Shown here: positions 45,642-55,103 of the stretch, one piece after another
How positions within the stretch are numbered: position 1 is the stretch's first letter
Layout: every line of letters starts with the position of its first letter
Assembly (NCBI RefSeq): GCF_001665685.1
Contig: NZ_LZTB01000018.1
Coordinates: 62,001-126,000, forward strand
Length of the DNA stretch: 64,000 nt
Reading direction: 5' to 3'
Origin: Mycobacterium sp. 852013-50091_SCH5140682
GTDB lineage: Bacteria; Actinomycetota; Actinomycetes; Mycobacteriales; Mycobacteriaceae
Translations under genes and position numbers: made by a program
Notes under the pieces: model-generated
Database searches by the model: none
What the model was told of the DNA's origin: nothing
Seen by the model: the letters and a program-made list of their open reading frames with translations, nothing else

Positions 45642-47897
45642 TCATCGCCGACGGCCAGTTGCACGGGCGGCATCGTCGATGTGCCCGAAGGGGTTTCGCG
45701 CATGCCCGCGCGTGTTGACGGCGGCCAGCAAATCGTCGAGTTGGGACCGGCTGACTTTGCCGCCCGAGAGCCCGACCATCCGCTCGATCGGGATGGATGC
45801 GGCCATCTGTAGCAGATCCATCCCGAGCCCCGGCGTACTTCCGCCTGTGGGCATGACCTCGGCGACTGCCGCCATCACCAGCGGTGCCGCGACCGGATCG
45901 GCCAGCAACTCACCCAGCGTCGACTCCGCGGTGAACGGCGTCGTCACCGCGTCGCCCTCGACATGGACCGTCGCCTCCACCCGCAGGTCCCGGCTCGACG
46001 CGCCGACCGACACCCGGTAGTCGCCGCCCTCCACCACCCAGCGATCGTCCCAGTACGCGAGATCGCTTCGGCGGATGGGTATTTCGACGACCTGTCGCTC
46101 GCCGGGGGCCAGGGCCACCGCGGCGAATCCGATCAGCCACCGTGGCGGTCGGCGCACGTCGGATGTCGGGAGCGCGGCATAGGCCTGGACGACTTCCCGG
46201 CCCACCCGCTCGCCGATGTTGGTCACCGTCACGCGCACCTTCGCGAGATCGTCGTCGACCTGCAGCTCCGAATAGTCGAACCGTGTGTAGGACAATCCGT
46301 GCCCGAACGGGAAGGCGACGTCGAGGCCCCGCGCGTCATACCAGCGGTAGCCGACGAAAATCCGTTCGCCATAGACGGTATGGCCACGCTCGGACGGGAA
46401 GTTCAGATAGGAGGGCGTGTCCTGCAGCCGCAGTGGCACGGTCTCGGCGAGCCGTCCCGACGGGTTGACCACGCCGAACAGCACATCGGCGATGGCGCCA
46501 CCGCCGGCCTGCCCGAGCAATGCGCCGTCGAGGATCGCCGGGGCCAGCTCGGCCACGGCATCGAGGCGCACCACGCCACCGTGGGCGAGCACCACCACCG
46601 TGCGTGGCTGGACCGCGACGACCTCGCGCAGCAATCGGAACTGCTCGTCCGGAAGGTCGATGTGCTCACGGTCGAAGCCCTCGGACTCGTCCTCGGCGGT
46701 CAGCCCGAGGAACAGCACTGCGGTATCGGCGGATTCGGCGGCAGCGACGGCGTCGGCCACCGCGTCGGGGCCGGGCCCACCTACGGCAAATGTCACCTCA
46801 CGAGGACCGGCGAGCCGACGGATCTCGTCGAGCGGGATGTCCAACCGCGTCGCCGTCACGTGCGAGCTGCCGCCACCTTGATACCGCGGCGCCTGCGCGA
46901 ACGGGCCGATAACGGCCAACCGGGACGGGGTCAGCGGCAGCAGATCCCCGTCGTTCTTGAGCAGTACGACGGCCGCTGCCGCCGCCTCCCGCGCCAGAAG
47001 GTGGTGCGCGTCGACACCGAAAGGCGCACTGCTGGGCAGGTTTTCGGTGGTGCGCTGCACCATCCGTGCCACGCGCCCGGCTGCCAGGGTCACGACGGCC
47101 TCGTCGAGTTCTCCGGCCTGCACCGCCGCGACGACGTCGGCGTCGGTGACCCCGCCGGTGCTCGGCATCTCCAGATCCAGCCCGGCCGCCACCGCGGCGA
47201 CCCGGTCCCGCACCGCGCCCCAGTCGCTGACCACCACCCCGTCGAAGCCCCACTCGTCACGCAGCACACCGGTGAGCAGCCAGGCGTTCTCGGCGGCATA
47301 GATCCCGTTGATGCGGTTGTACGAACACATCACCGTCCACGGCTGCGCCTCACGCACCACCTGCTCGAACGCCCGCAGATAGATCTCGCGCAGCGTCCGG
47401 TCGTCGACGTCGGAACTGGCTCGCATCCGGTCGTATTCGGCGTTGTTGAGTGCGAAGTGCTTCACCGAGGCGCCCACGCCCCGACTCTGCACGCCACGCA
47501 CCCAGGCCGCTCCGAGCGTACCGGCCAGCAGCGGATCCTCCGAGTAGTACTCGAAATTGCGTCCACAGCGCGGATCCCGCTTGATGTTGACGCCGGGGCC
47601 GAGCAGCACCTGCACTCCCAGGGAACGGGATTCGTCTCCGAGCGCCGCACCGACGCGCTCCACCAAAGCGGGATCCCAGGTCTGAGCCAGCCCGACCGCG
47701 GGCGGGAAACACGTGGCAGGCTCGCTGGCACCGAGGCCGAGATGGTCTGTCGCACTGCCGGATTGCCTGCGCACGCCGTGTGGCCCATCGGTCAGCACGA
47801 TCGATCCGACGCCGTCGACGGCCTCGGTGGTCCAGAAGGTGGCCCCGCTGCCCAGCGCGGCCCGCTGCTGCAACGGCAGGGCGGAGATGTCAGCCAT
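45642..47897 (-). CDS. Glycoside hydrolase family 3 beta-glucosidase
   Basis: A 751-residue GH3 enzyme. The N-terminal barrel has nucleophile Asp225 in VVVSDWGAV and the KHFALNNAEYDRM motif. The alpha/beta-sandwich domain includes the VLLKNDGDLLPL motif, and the C-terminal fibronectin-III-like domain starts near 570. No signal peptide, so it acts on imported glycosides in the cytosol. It is followed on the same strand by the phosphotransferase-TetR pair, though a separate promoter lies between. glgC is 21 bp upstream on the same strand. Confidence 0.92.
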   Translation of the reverse strand: MADISALPLQQRAALGSGATFWTTEAVDGVGSIVLTDGPHGVRRQSGSATDHLGLGASEPATCFPPAVGLAQTWDPALVERVGAALGDESRSLGVQVLLGPGVNIKRDPRCGRNFEYYSEDPLLAGTLGAAWVRGVQSRGVGASVKHFALNNAEYDRMRASSDVDDRTLREIYLRAFEQVVREAQPWTVMCSYNRINGIYAAENAWLLTGVLRDEWGFDGVVVSDWGAVRDRVAAVAAGLDLEMPSTGGVTDADVVAAVQAGELDEAVVTLAAGRVARMVQRTTENLPSSAPFGVDAHHLLAREAAAAAVVLLKNDGDLLPLTPSRLAVIGPFAQAPRYQGGGSSHVTATRLDIPLDEIRRLAGPREVTFAVGGPGPDAVADAVAAAESADTAVLFLGLTAEDESEGFDREHIDLPDEQFRLLREVVAVQPRTVVVLAHGGVVRLDAVAELAPAILDGALLGQAGGGAIADVLFGVVNPSGRLAETVPLRLQDTPSYLNFPSERGHTVYGERIFVGYRWYDARGLDVAFPFGHGLSYTRFDYSELQVDDDLAKVRVTVTNIGERVGREVVQAYAALPTSDVRRPPRWLIGFAAVALAPGERQVVEIPIRRSDLAYWDDRWVVEGGDYRVSVGASSRDLRVEATVHVEGDAVTTPFTAESTLGELLADPVAAPLVMAAVAEVMPTGGSTPGLGMDLLQMAASIPIERMVGLSGGKVSRSQLDDLLAAVNTRGHARNPFGHIDDAARATGRRR

Positions 47898-47918
47898 GCC
47901 TCCCAGGCTAGCGACGCC

Positions 47919-49157
47919 TCAGTCGGTGACCTTCTGGAATTTGCCCAGCACGGTCACGCCGCCGTCGGACACCACGAATCCGCGGGCGCGGTCGTGGTCT
48001 TTGTCGACGCCGATCTGGACGCCGGCGGGTATCACGACGCCTTTGTCGATGATCGCGTTGCGTACCACGGCGTGTGGCCCGATGACGGTGTTGTCCATGA
48101 TGACCGAGCGTTCGACGAGGGCGTGTTCTTCTACGCGAACCCCGGGGGACAGTACTGATTCACGCACGAGTGCGCCGGAGACGATGACGCCGTTGGAGAC
48201 GACGCTGTTGACGGCGCGGCCGACGCGGCCGTCGTCTTCGTGGACGAATTTCGCCGGGGGGTGCGGCGGTATGTGGGTGAGAATGGGCCATTGGTGGTTG
48301 TAGAGATTGAAGACGGGCACGAGGGCGCACAGGTCCATGTGGGCGTCGTAGTAGGAGTCGAGGGTTCCGACGTCGCGCCAGTAGCCGGTGTCGCTGGGTG
48401 CGGCGCCGGGGACCTCGTTGCTCTGGAAGTCGTAGACCTGAGCAAGCCCCCGATCGACCATCATCGGCATGATGTTGCCGCCCATGTCGTGCTTGCTGGA
48501 GGCGTCTTCGGCGTCGGCGCGTAGGGCGTCGAGCAGCACGTCGGTGGAGAACAGGTAGTTGCCCATGGAGACGAAGGTTTCGTCGGGGGAGTCGTGGAGT
48601 CCGGGTGGGTCTGCTGGTTTTTCCAGGAATGCCTCGACTTGGCGGCCGTCGGGGCCGGTTTTGATGACGCCGAAGGCGCTGGCTTCGCTGCGGGGTACGC
48701 GGATGCCGGCGACGGTGGCGGCGGCGCCGCTGTCGAGGTGTTGGGCGATCATTTGGCGGGGGTCCATGCGGTAGACGTGGTCGGCGCCGAAAACGATGAC
48801 GAGGTCTGGTTTTTCGTCGTAGATGAGGTTGAGGGATTGGTATATGGCGTTGGCGGAGCCGGTGTACCACTGTGGGCCGAGGCGTTGTTGGGCGGGTACG
48901 GGGGTGACGTAGTTGCCGAGCATGCTGCTCATGCGCCAGGTGGTGGTGATGTGGCGGTCGAGGCTGTGGCTTTTGTATTGGGTGAGCACGGCGATGCGTA
49001 GTACGCCGGCGTTGACCAGGTTGGACAAGGCGAAGTCGATCAATCGGTACAGTCCGGCGAAGGGTACTGCGGGTTTGGCGCGGTCCAGTGTCAGCGGTGA
49101 GAGGCGTTTGCCCTCACCGCCGGCCAGGACAATGCCGAGAACTTTTGGATCGGCCAT
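47919..49157 (-). CDS. glgC: Glucose-1-phosphate adenylyltransferase
   Basis: A 412-residue GlgC that makes ADP-glucose for glycogen and methylglucose lipopolysaccharide. [20 protein letters not shown] is the nucleotide site, [12 protein letters not shown] the catalytic Asp region, FLEKP the sugar-phosphate site, and the C-terminal beta-helix is present. ATG 49157 follows GGAGGAG. The middle of the gene prefers C- and A-ending codons (CAA, AAA, GAA, CTC) unlike its neighbours, which use CAG, AAG, GAG and CTG. Confidence 0.94.
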   Translation of the reverse strand: MADPKVLGIVLAGGEGKRLSPLTLDRAKPAVPFAGLYRLIDFALSNLVNAGVLRIAVLTQYKSHSLDRHITTTWRMSSMLGNYVTPVPAQQRLGPQWYTGSANAIYQSLNLIYDEKPDLVIVFGADHVYRMDPRQMIAQHLDSGAAATVAGIRVPRSEASAFGVIKTGPDGRQVEAFLEKPADPPGLHDSPDETFVSMGNYLFSTDVLLDALRADAEDASSKHDMGGNIMPMMVDRGLAQVYDFQSNEVPGAAPSDTGYWRDVGTLDSYYDAHMDLCALVPVFNLYNHQWPILTHIPPHPPAKFVHEDDGRVGRAVNSVVSNGVIVSGALVRESVLSPGVRVEEHALVERSVIMDNTVIGPHAVVRNAIIDKGVVIPAGVQIGVDKDHDRARGFVVSDGGVTVLGKFQKVTD

Positions 49158-49479
49158 CTCAGAACTCCTCCGAACGACAACACCACGCCCAATTCCGTGG
49201 GGACACTGAATCGTAAAGGCGCAAGTCGACATTTGTGCGGGGTCGGCGAAATCAACACGCGGGGATTTTTTCGCAGACAATCCCAGGCAATCGCAGGCGA
49301 ACACGTTTTAGTCGAACAACGTCGGGGATGATTGCGCGCGTGCGTAATTCGTCCTGGCGCGGCGAAAGCCAACCGAACACAACGGAAACCACACGTATTG
49401 CCACGTGAATGCGAAAAATTGGTCTAGACTCCGCAATTATCCTGCGAACGCACTATGCGGGGTTCTAGTTTGAGCTTTC
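49158..49479. promoter_or_regulatory. Divergent intergenic region glgC/sugar porter
   Basis: A 322-bp gap, distinctly less GC-rich than its surroundings. It contains an AATCnCAGGC-type direct repetition near 49280, CACGTATTGCCACGTG close to 49393-49406 and the palindrome GGTCTAGAC-T at 49421-49430. Both glgC and the sugar porter must start here. No small gene is evident. Confidence 0.4.
49419..49430. promoter_or_regulatory. DasR/NagR-like half-perfect site TTGGTCTAGACT
   Basis: The core GTCTAGAC is a perfect palindrome and TGGTCTAGAC matches most of the DasR (GntR/HutC) consensus TGGTCTAGACCA known in Streptomyces. It lies 50 bp before a sugar porter gene. TAGACT inside it could alternatively be a -10. 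No GntR gene is in the window. Confidence 0.35.
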
Positions 49480-50877
49480 ATGAAACCTCTGGTGATTCGC
49501 AGCGCCGTGGTCGCTGCGTTGGGTGGCCTGATTTTCGGGTTTGACACCGCGGTCATCTCCGGCGCGGAGGAGCAGATCCAGCGGGTGTTCGCGCTCAGTG
49601 ATGCGAAATTGGGCTTCACAGTGACGACCGCGTTGATCGGCACGATCGTCGGAGCCTTGACCGCAGGGCGTCCCGCTGACCGGTACGGCCGCAAGAAGGT
49701 GCTCTACGCCATCGGAATCTTCTATGTGCTGGGTGCGTTGGGCTCGGCGTTGGCGACCAATGTGGAGATGTTGATGGCGTTCCGGTTCCTCGGTGGTCTC
49801 GGTGTCGGCGCGGCCAGTGTGTGCGCGCCGATCTACACCGCCGAGGTGGCCCCGGCGGCTCATCGGGGACGGTTGGTCGGTTTGGTGCAGTTCAACATCG
49901 TGCTGGGCATCCTTTTGGCCTACGCGTCCAACGCCGTGGTGCGCGCCCTGGCCGACGGGGAGCACGCGTGGCGCTGGATGCTCGGCGTGATGGTGGTGCC
50001 CGCGGTGGTGTTCCTGCTGCTGTTGCCGACGGTGCCCGAAACGCCACGCTGGCTCGCGACGGCGGGCCGCTGGGAGGAGGCCACCGCCACGTGTAACCGG
50101 CTGTGCTCCAGCCCGCAGGAGGCCGACTTCGAAATGGCCGAGATCCGGGCGTCCCTGGCGGCCGCGCAGAACGCGCCGTCGGTGCCGTTCTTCACCCCCG
50201 GACACCGCAAAGTCATCCTGCTCGCGATCGCGATCGCGTTCTTCAATCAGATGTCAGGCATCAACGCGATCCTGTACTACGCGCCGCGGGTCATGCAGCA
50301 GGCCGGCGCCAGCACCAGTGCCGCGTACTGGATGAGTGTGGCCGTCGGCGCGATGAATCTGGTGGCGACCATGGCCGCGTTGACCGTGATCGACAAGATC
50401 GGTCGGCGCCGGCTGATGATTGTCGGCTCGATCGGCTACTTGGTCTCACTGGGGTTCTTGGCCGCGGTGATGTTCTACTACGAGGACGCCCGCGGTGGGG
50501 CGTTCACCACCACGTCCTCGGTGCTGGTGCTGGCCGGGTTGATGGTGTTCATCGCCGCGCACGCGTTCGGGCAGGGCTCGGTGATCTGGGTGTTCATCTC
50601 CGAGATCTTCCCCAACCGCATCCGTGGTCGCGGCCAGTCGCTGGGCAGCCTGACGCACTGGGTGTTCGCCGCGATCACCTCGTTCGCGTTCCCGCCGATC
50701 ATCGGCGCGTTCGGCGGGGGTGTCGCGTTCAGCATCTTCTTCCTGGCGATGCTGGGCCAGTTGGCCTGGGTGCTCAAGGTCATGCCCGAAACCAAGGGCG
50801 TGCCGCTGGAGGAGATGGAGGCCACCCTCGGCCTCACCGGTGAACCCGGTGGTCCGCTCACGGCGAAGGGGCACTGA
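49480..50877 (+). CDS. Sugar porter (MFS) transporter
   Basis: A 465-residue MFS sugar porter with twelve predicted membrane segments. Sugar-porter signatures are present: GFDTAVISGAEE near the start, DRYGRKK in loop 2-3, RFLGGLGVGAASV, PETPRWLA in place of PESPR in the middle loop, QMSGINAILYYAP in segment 7 and PETKG at the C-terminal end. A proton-coupled hexose or polyol importer is likely. Its stop overlaps the PfkB kinase start, giving an import-plus-phosphorylation pair. Confidence 0.92.
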   Translation: MKPLVIRSAVVAALGGLIFGFDTAVISGAEEQIQRVFALSDAKLGFTVTTALIGTIVGALTAGRPADRYGRKKVLYAIGIFYVLGALGSALATNVEMLMAFRFLGGLGVGAASVCAPIYTAEVAPAAHRGRLVGLVQFNIVLGILLAYASNAVVRALADGEHAWRWMLGVMVVPAVVFLLLLPTVPETPRWLATAGRWEEATATCNRLCSSPQEADFEMAEIRASLAAAQNAPSVPFFTPGHRKVILLAIAIAFFNQMSGINAILYYAPRVMQQAGASTSAAYWMSVAVGAMNLVATMAALTVIDKIGRRRLMIVGSIGYLVSLGFLAAVMFYYEDARGGAFTTTSSVLVLAGLMVFIAAHAFGQGSVIWVFISEIFPNRIRGRGQSLGSLTHWVFAAITSFAFPPIIGAFGGGVAFSIFFLAMLGQLAWVLKVMPETKGVPLEEMEATLGLTGEPGGPLTAKGH

Positions 50878-51824
50878 TGACCGGCCGCGTGCTCAGTCTC
50901 GGGGAGGCGTTGATCGACGTCGTCATCCGGCCCGGATCCATCGAGGAACACGTCGGGGGTAGTCCGCTCAACGTCGCGGTCGGGATCGCCACCCTGGGTC
51001 ACCCGGCGAGCATCTGCGCGCATTGGGGTGCCGATGACCGCGGAGCCCTGCTGCGCGACCGGGCCCAGGCCGCCGGTTTGGACATCGTGGCGGGCACCGA
51101 CTCGGCGGATAAGACGCCGGTCGCGTTCGCCCACGTCGACGACCACGGCCATGCCACTTACGATTTCGATCTGACCTGGGAGGTGCCGGCGCTGCCGGAC
51201 CTGTCGTCGTTCGGGCATCTGCACACCGGCAGCATCGCGGTCACCCTGGAACCGGGCGGGTCGGCGGTCGTCGATGTCGCCACCCGCATGCAGCCCGACT
51301 GCACCATCTCCTACGACCCCAATATCCGCCCGGCCCTGATGAAATCGCCCGATGCGGTCGTCGACCGCGTCGAGCAGATGGTCGCGCTGTCCGATGTGGT
51401 CAAAGCCAGCGACGAAGACCTGGCCTGGCTGTATCCGAACACCCCGGTCGAAGACATCATGCGCAGATGGGTCCACAGCGGGCCGGCGCTGGTGGTGGTC
51501 ACCCGCGGACCCTGGGGCGCCTACGCGCTGCTGGCCCACAACCGCGACATGCTGCACCTCGACCAACTCACCGTCGAGGTGGGGGACTCCGTCGGCGCCG
51601 GGGACTCCTTCATGGCCGGGTTGATCTCCGGGCTGATGGACGCCCGTCTGCTCGGCTCAGCCTCCGCACGCCAACGCCTGGCCGCGGTGAGCTGGTCGGA
51701 CGTACAACCCGCCCTGCACCGCGCCATCATCACCAGCGCGCTGACCGTCAGCCACTCCGGCGCCTACGCACCCGTCATGACCGAAGTACAGGCAGTACAA
51801 GAGGCCGACCCGATGTTGCGCTGA
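50877..51824 (+). CDS. PfkB family carbohydrate kinase (fructokinase-like)
   Basis: A 315-residue ribokinase-fold kinase. The N-terminal GEALIDVV and GGSPLNVAVGIATLG bind sugar; DSVGAGDSFMAGLISGL holds the catalytic Asp and anion hole. It most resembles fructokinases. It is translated directly after the sugar porter (TGATGA overlap) and should phosphorylate the imported sugar. Codon use near its 3' end shifts to CAA and GTA, similar to glgC. Confidence 0.91.
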   Translation: MTGRVLSLGEALIDVVIRPGSIEEHVGGSPLNVAVGIATLGHPASICAHWGADDRGALLRDRAQAAGLDIVAGTDSADKTPVAFAHVDDHGHATYDFDLTWEVPALPDLSSFGHLHTGSIAVTLEPGGSAVVDVATRMQPDCTISYDPNIRPALMKSPDAVVDRVEQMVALSDVVKASDEDLAWLYPNTPVEDIMRRWVHSGPALVVVTRGPWGAYALLAHNRDMLHLDQLTVEVGDSVGAGDSFMAGLISGLMDARLLGSASARQRLAAVSWSDVQPALHRAIITSALTVSHSGAYAPVMTEVQAVQEADPMLR

Positions 51825-51834
51825 GCCACGCTGC

Positions 51835-51863
51835 TTTACAAATTATCCAACAACTGTCACGCT
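51835..51863 (+). promoter_or_regulatory. TTTACA-N14-TGTCACGCT element (site A)
   Basis: TTTACA at 51835-51840 and TGTCACGCT at 51855-51863. It lies in the 72-bp gap between the kinase gene and the first P450 gene, 33 bp before the P450 start. Same spacing and right half as sites B and C. Confidence 0.75.
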
Positions 51864-51896
51864 GAATTTCGTTGCCGCCCCGCGGAAGGAATGCAC

Positions 51897-53153
51897 GTGA
51901 CCGTTGCCGGATCGCCGCAGGCACGCGAATACAGCCTGTTCGACATCACGTCCCACGACTTCTGGAGCCAACCGTTCGCCGAACGTGACCACACCTTCGC
52001 CCGGTTGCGAGCAAGTGACGGATTGAGTTGGCACCAGCCGCTTTCGACGCTTTTCGACATCTCCGAACCCGGGTTCTGGGCGCTGACCCGCCGCGCCGAC
52101 ATTCAGTTCGTGAGCCAGCGCCCCGAACTGTTCACCTCCGCGCAAGGGGTAGCGCTGGACCCGATGCCCGCCGACGTGCAGCGGTTCGCGTCGTTCTTCC
52201 TGACCATGGACCCGCCCGAGCACACCACCTACCGCCGGTTGATCAGCTCGGCGTTCACGCCCCGCAACGTACGCAGGATCGAGGAGCAGATCCACCGCAA
52301 TGCCGTGGCGGTGGTCGACGACCTGATCGGGGCAGGGGATGTGGACTTCGTCGAGGCCTGCTCGGCGCAGCTGCCGATGAGAACCATCTCGGACATGCTC
52401 GGGGTACCCGCGGCCGACCAACCCGCACTCGCCAAGGCCGCCGAGAAGTTGTTCAGCATGAGCGATGACGAGTACTCCAGCATCGAAGAACGCGCTATGG
52501 ACACCATCAACGAGATCATGCTCATTTCGTCCACGGGCGTCGAGCTGGCGAAGTTCCGCCGGGCCAATCCGGGTGACGACCTGATGACCAGCATCGTGGG
52601 CGCCGAAGTGGATGGTCACCGGCTCACAGACGAGGAGATCGGGGCATTTCTCATCCTGCTCGCCTCGGCAGGCAACGACACCACGAAGCAGACCACGACC
52701 CACGCCATGATGGCCCTGGCCGCCCACCCGGACCAAAAGGATTGGCTGCTAGAGGATTTCGACGGGCGGATCGGACTGGCGGTCGAGGAGTTCGTCCGGT
52801 GGTCGACGCCGGTGTTGCAGTTCGCGCGATTCGCCACCGAGGATGTCGAGATCGCCGGCCAGACGATCAGTGCCGGGGACAAAGTCGGCCTGTTCTACTG
52901 TTCGGCCAACCGGGACGAGTCGGTGTTCACCGATCCGCAGCGGTTCGATCTGAGCCGGTCACCGAATCCGCAGATCGGCTTCGGGGGCGGCGGGCCCCAC
53001 TTCTGCCTCGGCAACCAACTCGCCAAGACCGAACTGCGGAATCTGTTCCGCGAGTTGCTGACCCGCATCGAGACCATCGAATTCGGGGAGCCCGAGCTGC
53101 TCTACAGCAGCTTCGTCCACGGCATCAAGCGTGTGCCCGCCCACGTCCGATAG
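51897..53153 (+). CDS. Cytochrome P450 (first)
   Basis: A P450 of 418 residues from GTG 51897. GGAAGGA ends 6 bp before this GTG; an ATG at 51891 in the same frame is closer to the site. The I-helix oxygen motif is ASAGNDTTKQT, ExxR is EEFVRW, and the heme loop is GFGGGGPHFCLGNQLAK with the Cys ligand. The heme loop resembles mycobacterial CYP families such as CYP124-142 that oxidise terpenoid or sterol side chains. It needs a ferredoxin/reductase not found nearby. Site A lies in front. Confidence 0.92.
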   Translation: MTVAGSPQAREYSLFDITSHDFWSQPFAERDHTFARLRASDGLSWHQPLSTLFDISEPGFWALTRRADIQFVSQRPELFTSAQGVALDPMPADVQRFASFFLTMDPPEHTTYRRLISSAFTPRNVRRIEEQIHRNAVAVVDDLIGAGDVDFVEACSAQLPMRTISDMLGVPAADQPALAKAAEKLFSMSDDEYSSIEERAMDTINEIMLISSTGVELAKFRRANPGDDLMTSIVGAEVDGHRLTDEEIGAFLILLASAGNDTTKQTTTHAMMALAAHPDQKDWLLEDFDGRIGLAVEEFVRWSTPVLQFARFATEDVEIAGQTISAGDKVGLFYCSANRDESVFTDPQRFDLSRSPNPQIGFGGGGPHFCLGNQLAKTELRNLFRELLTRIETIEFGEPELLYSSFVHGIKRVPAHVR

Positions 53154-53170
53154 GGGCACTTTTTCCCGCC

Positions 53171-53225
53171 GAGCAGACGCCAAAGTTCGCGAAACGCGGC
53201 GTGTCGCGGACTTTGGCGTCTGCTC
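53171..53225. repeat. Long inverted repeat between convergent genes (member 3)
   Basis: Arms 53171-53192 and 53204-53225 (22 nt, one mismatch), loop 11 nt. The outer 16 positions, beginning GAGCAGACGCC, are perfect. It lies between the convergent P450 and thioesterase genes and should be a bidirectional terminator. GAGCAG is shared with member 1. Confidence 0.85.
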
Positions 53226-53244
53226 GCGCTAGGAAAGGTGGGCG

Positions 53245-54057
53245 CTAGGAAGATGGGCGCGGGCGGACCAGGACGGCCTGCTGGATGGCGCCCACGGCGC
53301 CGGTCTGGTCGAAGAGCGTGCCCACCGTGGTGCCGATGCCGTCGGGCCCGTAGTTGGTGTCGGCCCTGATGCCGATCCAATCGCCTTCGGGTAGCCGGTG
53401 CACGTGCACGACGAGATCGGTGTTGAGGAACGTCCACGCGCGGATGTCGATCTTGGAACCGATACCGTTGGCGTCGTCGGCGACGGTGAACAGCCGCTGC
53501 AGCGGTGTGAGGGCTTCGCCTTTGACCAGGTCGACCGTGGGCTTGAGCCACGATTCGCCGGGCCCGGGCGCCTGCGGCACCGTCAGCCACCGCCAATCCA
53601 GGCTGTGCAGGTAGTTGGGCTCCCAATTCTTGGCCAGGTCGCGGCGGCGGGCCTGCTCCACCGGGGGCAGTGGCGCGGCACACGCCTGCGTCAACACCGT
53701 GGTGTCCAGCTGCAACATCCGCCAACTGCTCGCGCGCGCAACGGTTCTCGGCGTGCCGTCGGGCGCGGGCGCGAGCATCTCGGCGCTTACCAGCTCGATC
53801 TGCCTGCCAGGACGCTGCACCTGTGCCGTCACCCAGAGATCGCCTTCGGACGGCACGCCACCCATCAGGTCGACCACCACCCGGCTGCACCGCGTGTCCG
53901 CACGCGGCTCGCAGCGCTCCAGCGCCCGCACCAGCAGGGCTGATACCGGTGCAGCGTGTTGGATGGCGGCCGACCACGTGCCGCGCACCATGTCGGTGGC
54001 CCGGAACTTCTCGCCGAGCTGATCCTCGTCGATCAGCTCGTAGTACGAATCCGACAT
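53245..54057 (-). CDS. Thioesterase-like superfamily protein
   Basis: A 270-residue protein from ATG 54057 (MSDSYYELIDEDQLGEKF). It shows the two-hotdog arrangement of the acyl-CoA thioesterase-like family, with TWSAAIQHAAPVSALLVRAL in the first half and FLNTDLVVHVHRLPEGDWIG in the second. It probably hydrolyses or binds an acyl-CoA. It lies 10 bp after the SMP-30 gene, so both are one transcript driven from near site B. Confidence 0.78.
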   Translation of the reverse strand: MSDSYYELIDEDQLGEKFRATDMVRGTWSAAIQHAAPVSALLVRALERCEPRADTRCSRVVVDLMGGVPSEGDLWVTAQVQRPGRQIELVSAEMLAPAPDGTPRTVARASSWRMLQLDTTVLTQACAAPLPPVEQARRRDLAKNWEPNYLHSLDWRWLTVPQAPGPGESWLKPTVDLVKGEALTPLQRLFTVADDANGIGSKIDIRAWTFLNTDLVVHVHRLPEGDWIGIRADTNYGPDGIGTTVGTLFDQTGAVGAIQQAVLVRPRPSS

Positions 54058-54067
54058 GACGGCCCTG

Positions 54068-54955
54068 TTAGTGGTGGTGCCCGTGGTGGTGATCGCCCGG
54101 CGCGGGCACATCGACCACGAGCGCGTCGACACGGGACAGTTTCGTGCCGATCAGCCGTTGCGGATACGCGTCGGTGGTGGTGACCAGGAACAGGGTGCGT
54201 CCCTCCGGGCCGCCGAGCGCACACGCGATGGCAGTGCGCTCGCCGACGTCGACACGGTCGGTGACAACTCCACCCTCGACGATGCGCTGGAACTCGTGCG
54301 CGAGCGTCAACGCGGTCCACACACCGCCTTCGGCGTCGATCGCGATGCCGTCCGGCGGCCCGTCGAGCCCGTCGGCGAAGGCCCGGCGGCCGCTGAGCGT
54401 GCCCTCGGCGTCGATGGTGAACGCGGTCAGCCGGCGTCCCGTGGATTCCGCGACGATGAGGGTGCTCCCGTCGGGCGTGATGGCCATGCCGTTGGGAAAG
54501 TCGAGCGCATCGGCGACGACGTGCACCGTGCCGTCCGGGTCGACGCGGACGATGACGCCGCCGCGAGAGTCCCCGTCACTGCGTTGGCTCCCGAGTCGTG
54601 CTTGCGAGCCGACGTATGCCCGGCCGTGCTCGTCGATCACCATGTCGCCGAGTGCGGCCGGGGCCACGGCGCTGAGATCGGCGAGCAGCTCCACGCTTTC
54701 GCCGTCGTAGGCCAGCACCTGTCTGCGCTCGGTGGACACGATCAGCAGAGTGCCATCGGGCCGAAAACCCAAGCCGGAGGGCGCATGTCCGGGCAGCGGC
54801 AGCGTCGTCAGCGCGCCGCCCAGGGTGACAGTGTGTACGGCCTCGCCGAGCATGTCGGAGAACCACAGCAGCCCTTCGAACCAGCGTGGACCCTCGCCGA
54901 AACAGAATCCGGTGGCCAGTTCTGTGGTTCGAACCAGCCCGGCTTCCACCGTCAT
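54068..54955 (-). CDS. SMP-30/gluconolactonase family protein with His-rich tail
   Basis: A 295-residue six-bladed beta-propeller lactonase-like protein. The metal ligands are likely Glu in CFGEGPRW, Asn in DFPNGMAI and Asp in GPPDGIAID. The family hydrolyses sugar or xenobiotic lactones, which fits a lactone made by the Baeyer-Villiger enzyme of this cluster. The C-terminus ends GDHHHGHHH, which may bind metal. ATG 54955; GTG 54961 is in-frame. Confidence 0.87.
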   Translation of the reverse strand: MTVEAGLVRTTELATGFCFGEGPRWFEGLLWFSDMLGEAVHTVTLGGALTTLPLPGHAPSGLGFRPDGTLLIVSTERRQVLAYDGESVELLADLSAVAPAALGDMVIDEHGRAYVGSQARLGSQRSDGDSRGGVIVRVDPDGTVHVVADALDFPNGMAITPDGSTLIVAESTGRRLTAFTIDAEGTLSGRRAFADGLDGPPDGIAIDAEGGVWTALTLAHEFQRIVEGGVVTDRVDVGERTAIACALGGPEGRTLFLVTTTDAYPQRLIGTKLSRVDALVVDVPAPGDHHHGHHH

Positions 54956-54966
54956 TCCCACCCACC

Positions 54967-54995
54967 TTTACAAAACACGCCTAGAGTGTCACGCT
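54967..54995. promoter_or_regulatory. TTTACA-N14-TGTCACGCT element (site B)
   Basis: TTTACA at 54967-54972 and TGTCACGCT at 54987-54995, in the divergent region between the SMP-30 lactonase (start 54955) and the second P450 (start 55104). It can serve both directions. Confidence 0.75.
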
Positions 54996-55103
54996 CGCAG
55001 GGTGTTGCTGTCAACCACGGGTGCGCGTCGATGACGAAGTTCGCGGAGATCGTCACCTGGATGAACGTCGCCCCCGCACCCCCGTCCCTGCAGTAGGCGT
55101 GCG

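Noticed and set aside
45963..48158. 731-codon open frame on the plus strand opposite the GH3 and glgC genes
   Set aside because: It is antisense to a complete GH3 hydrolase and the end of glgC, has no recognisable domain, and reflects the lack of stop codons in high-GC antisense frames.
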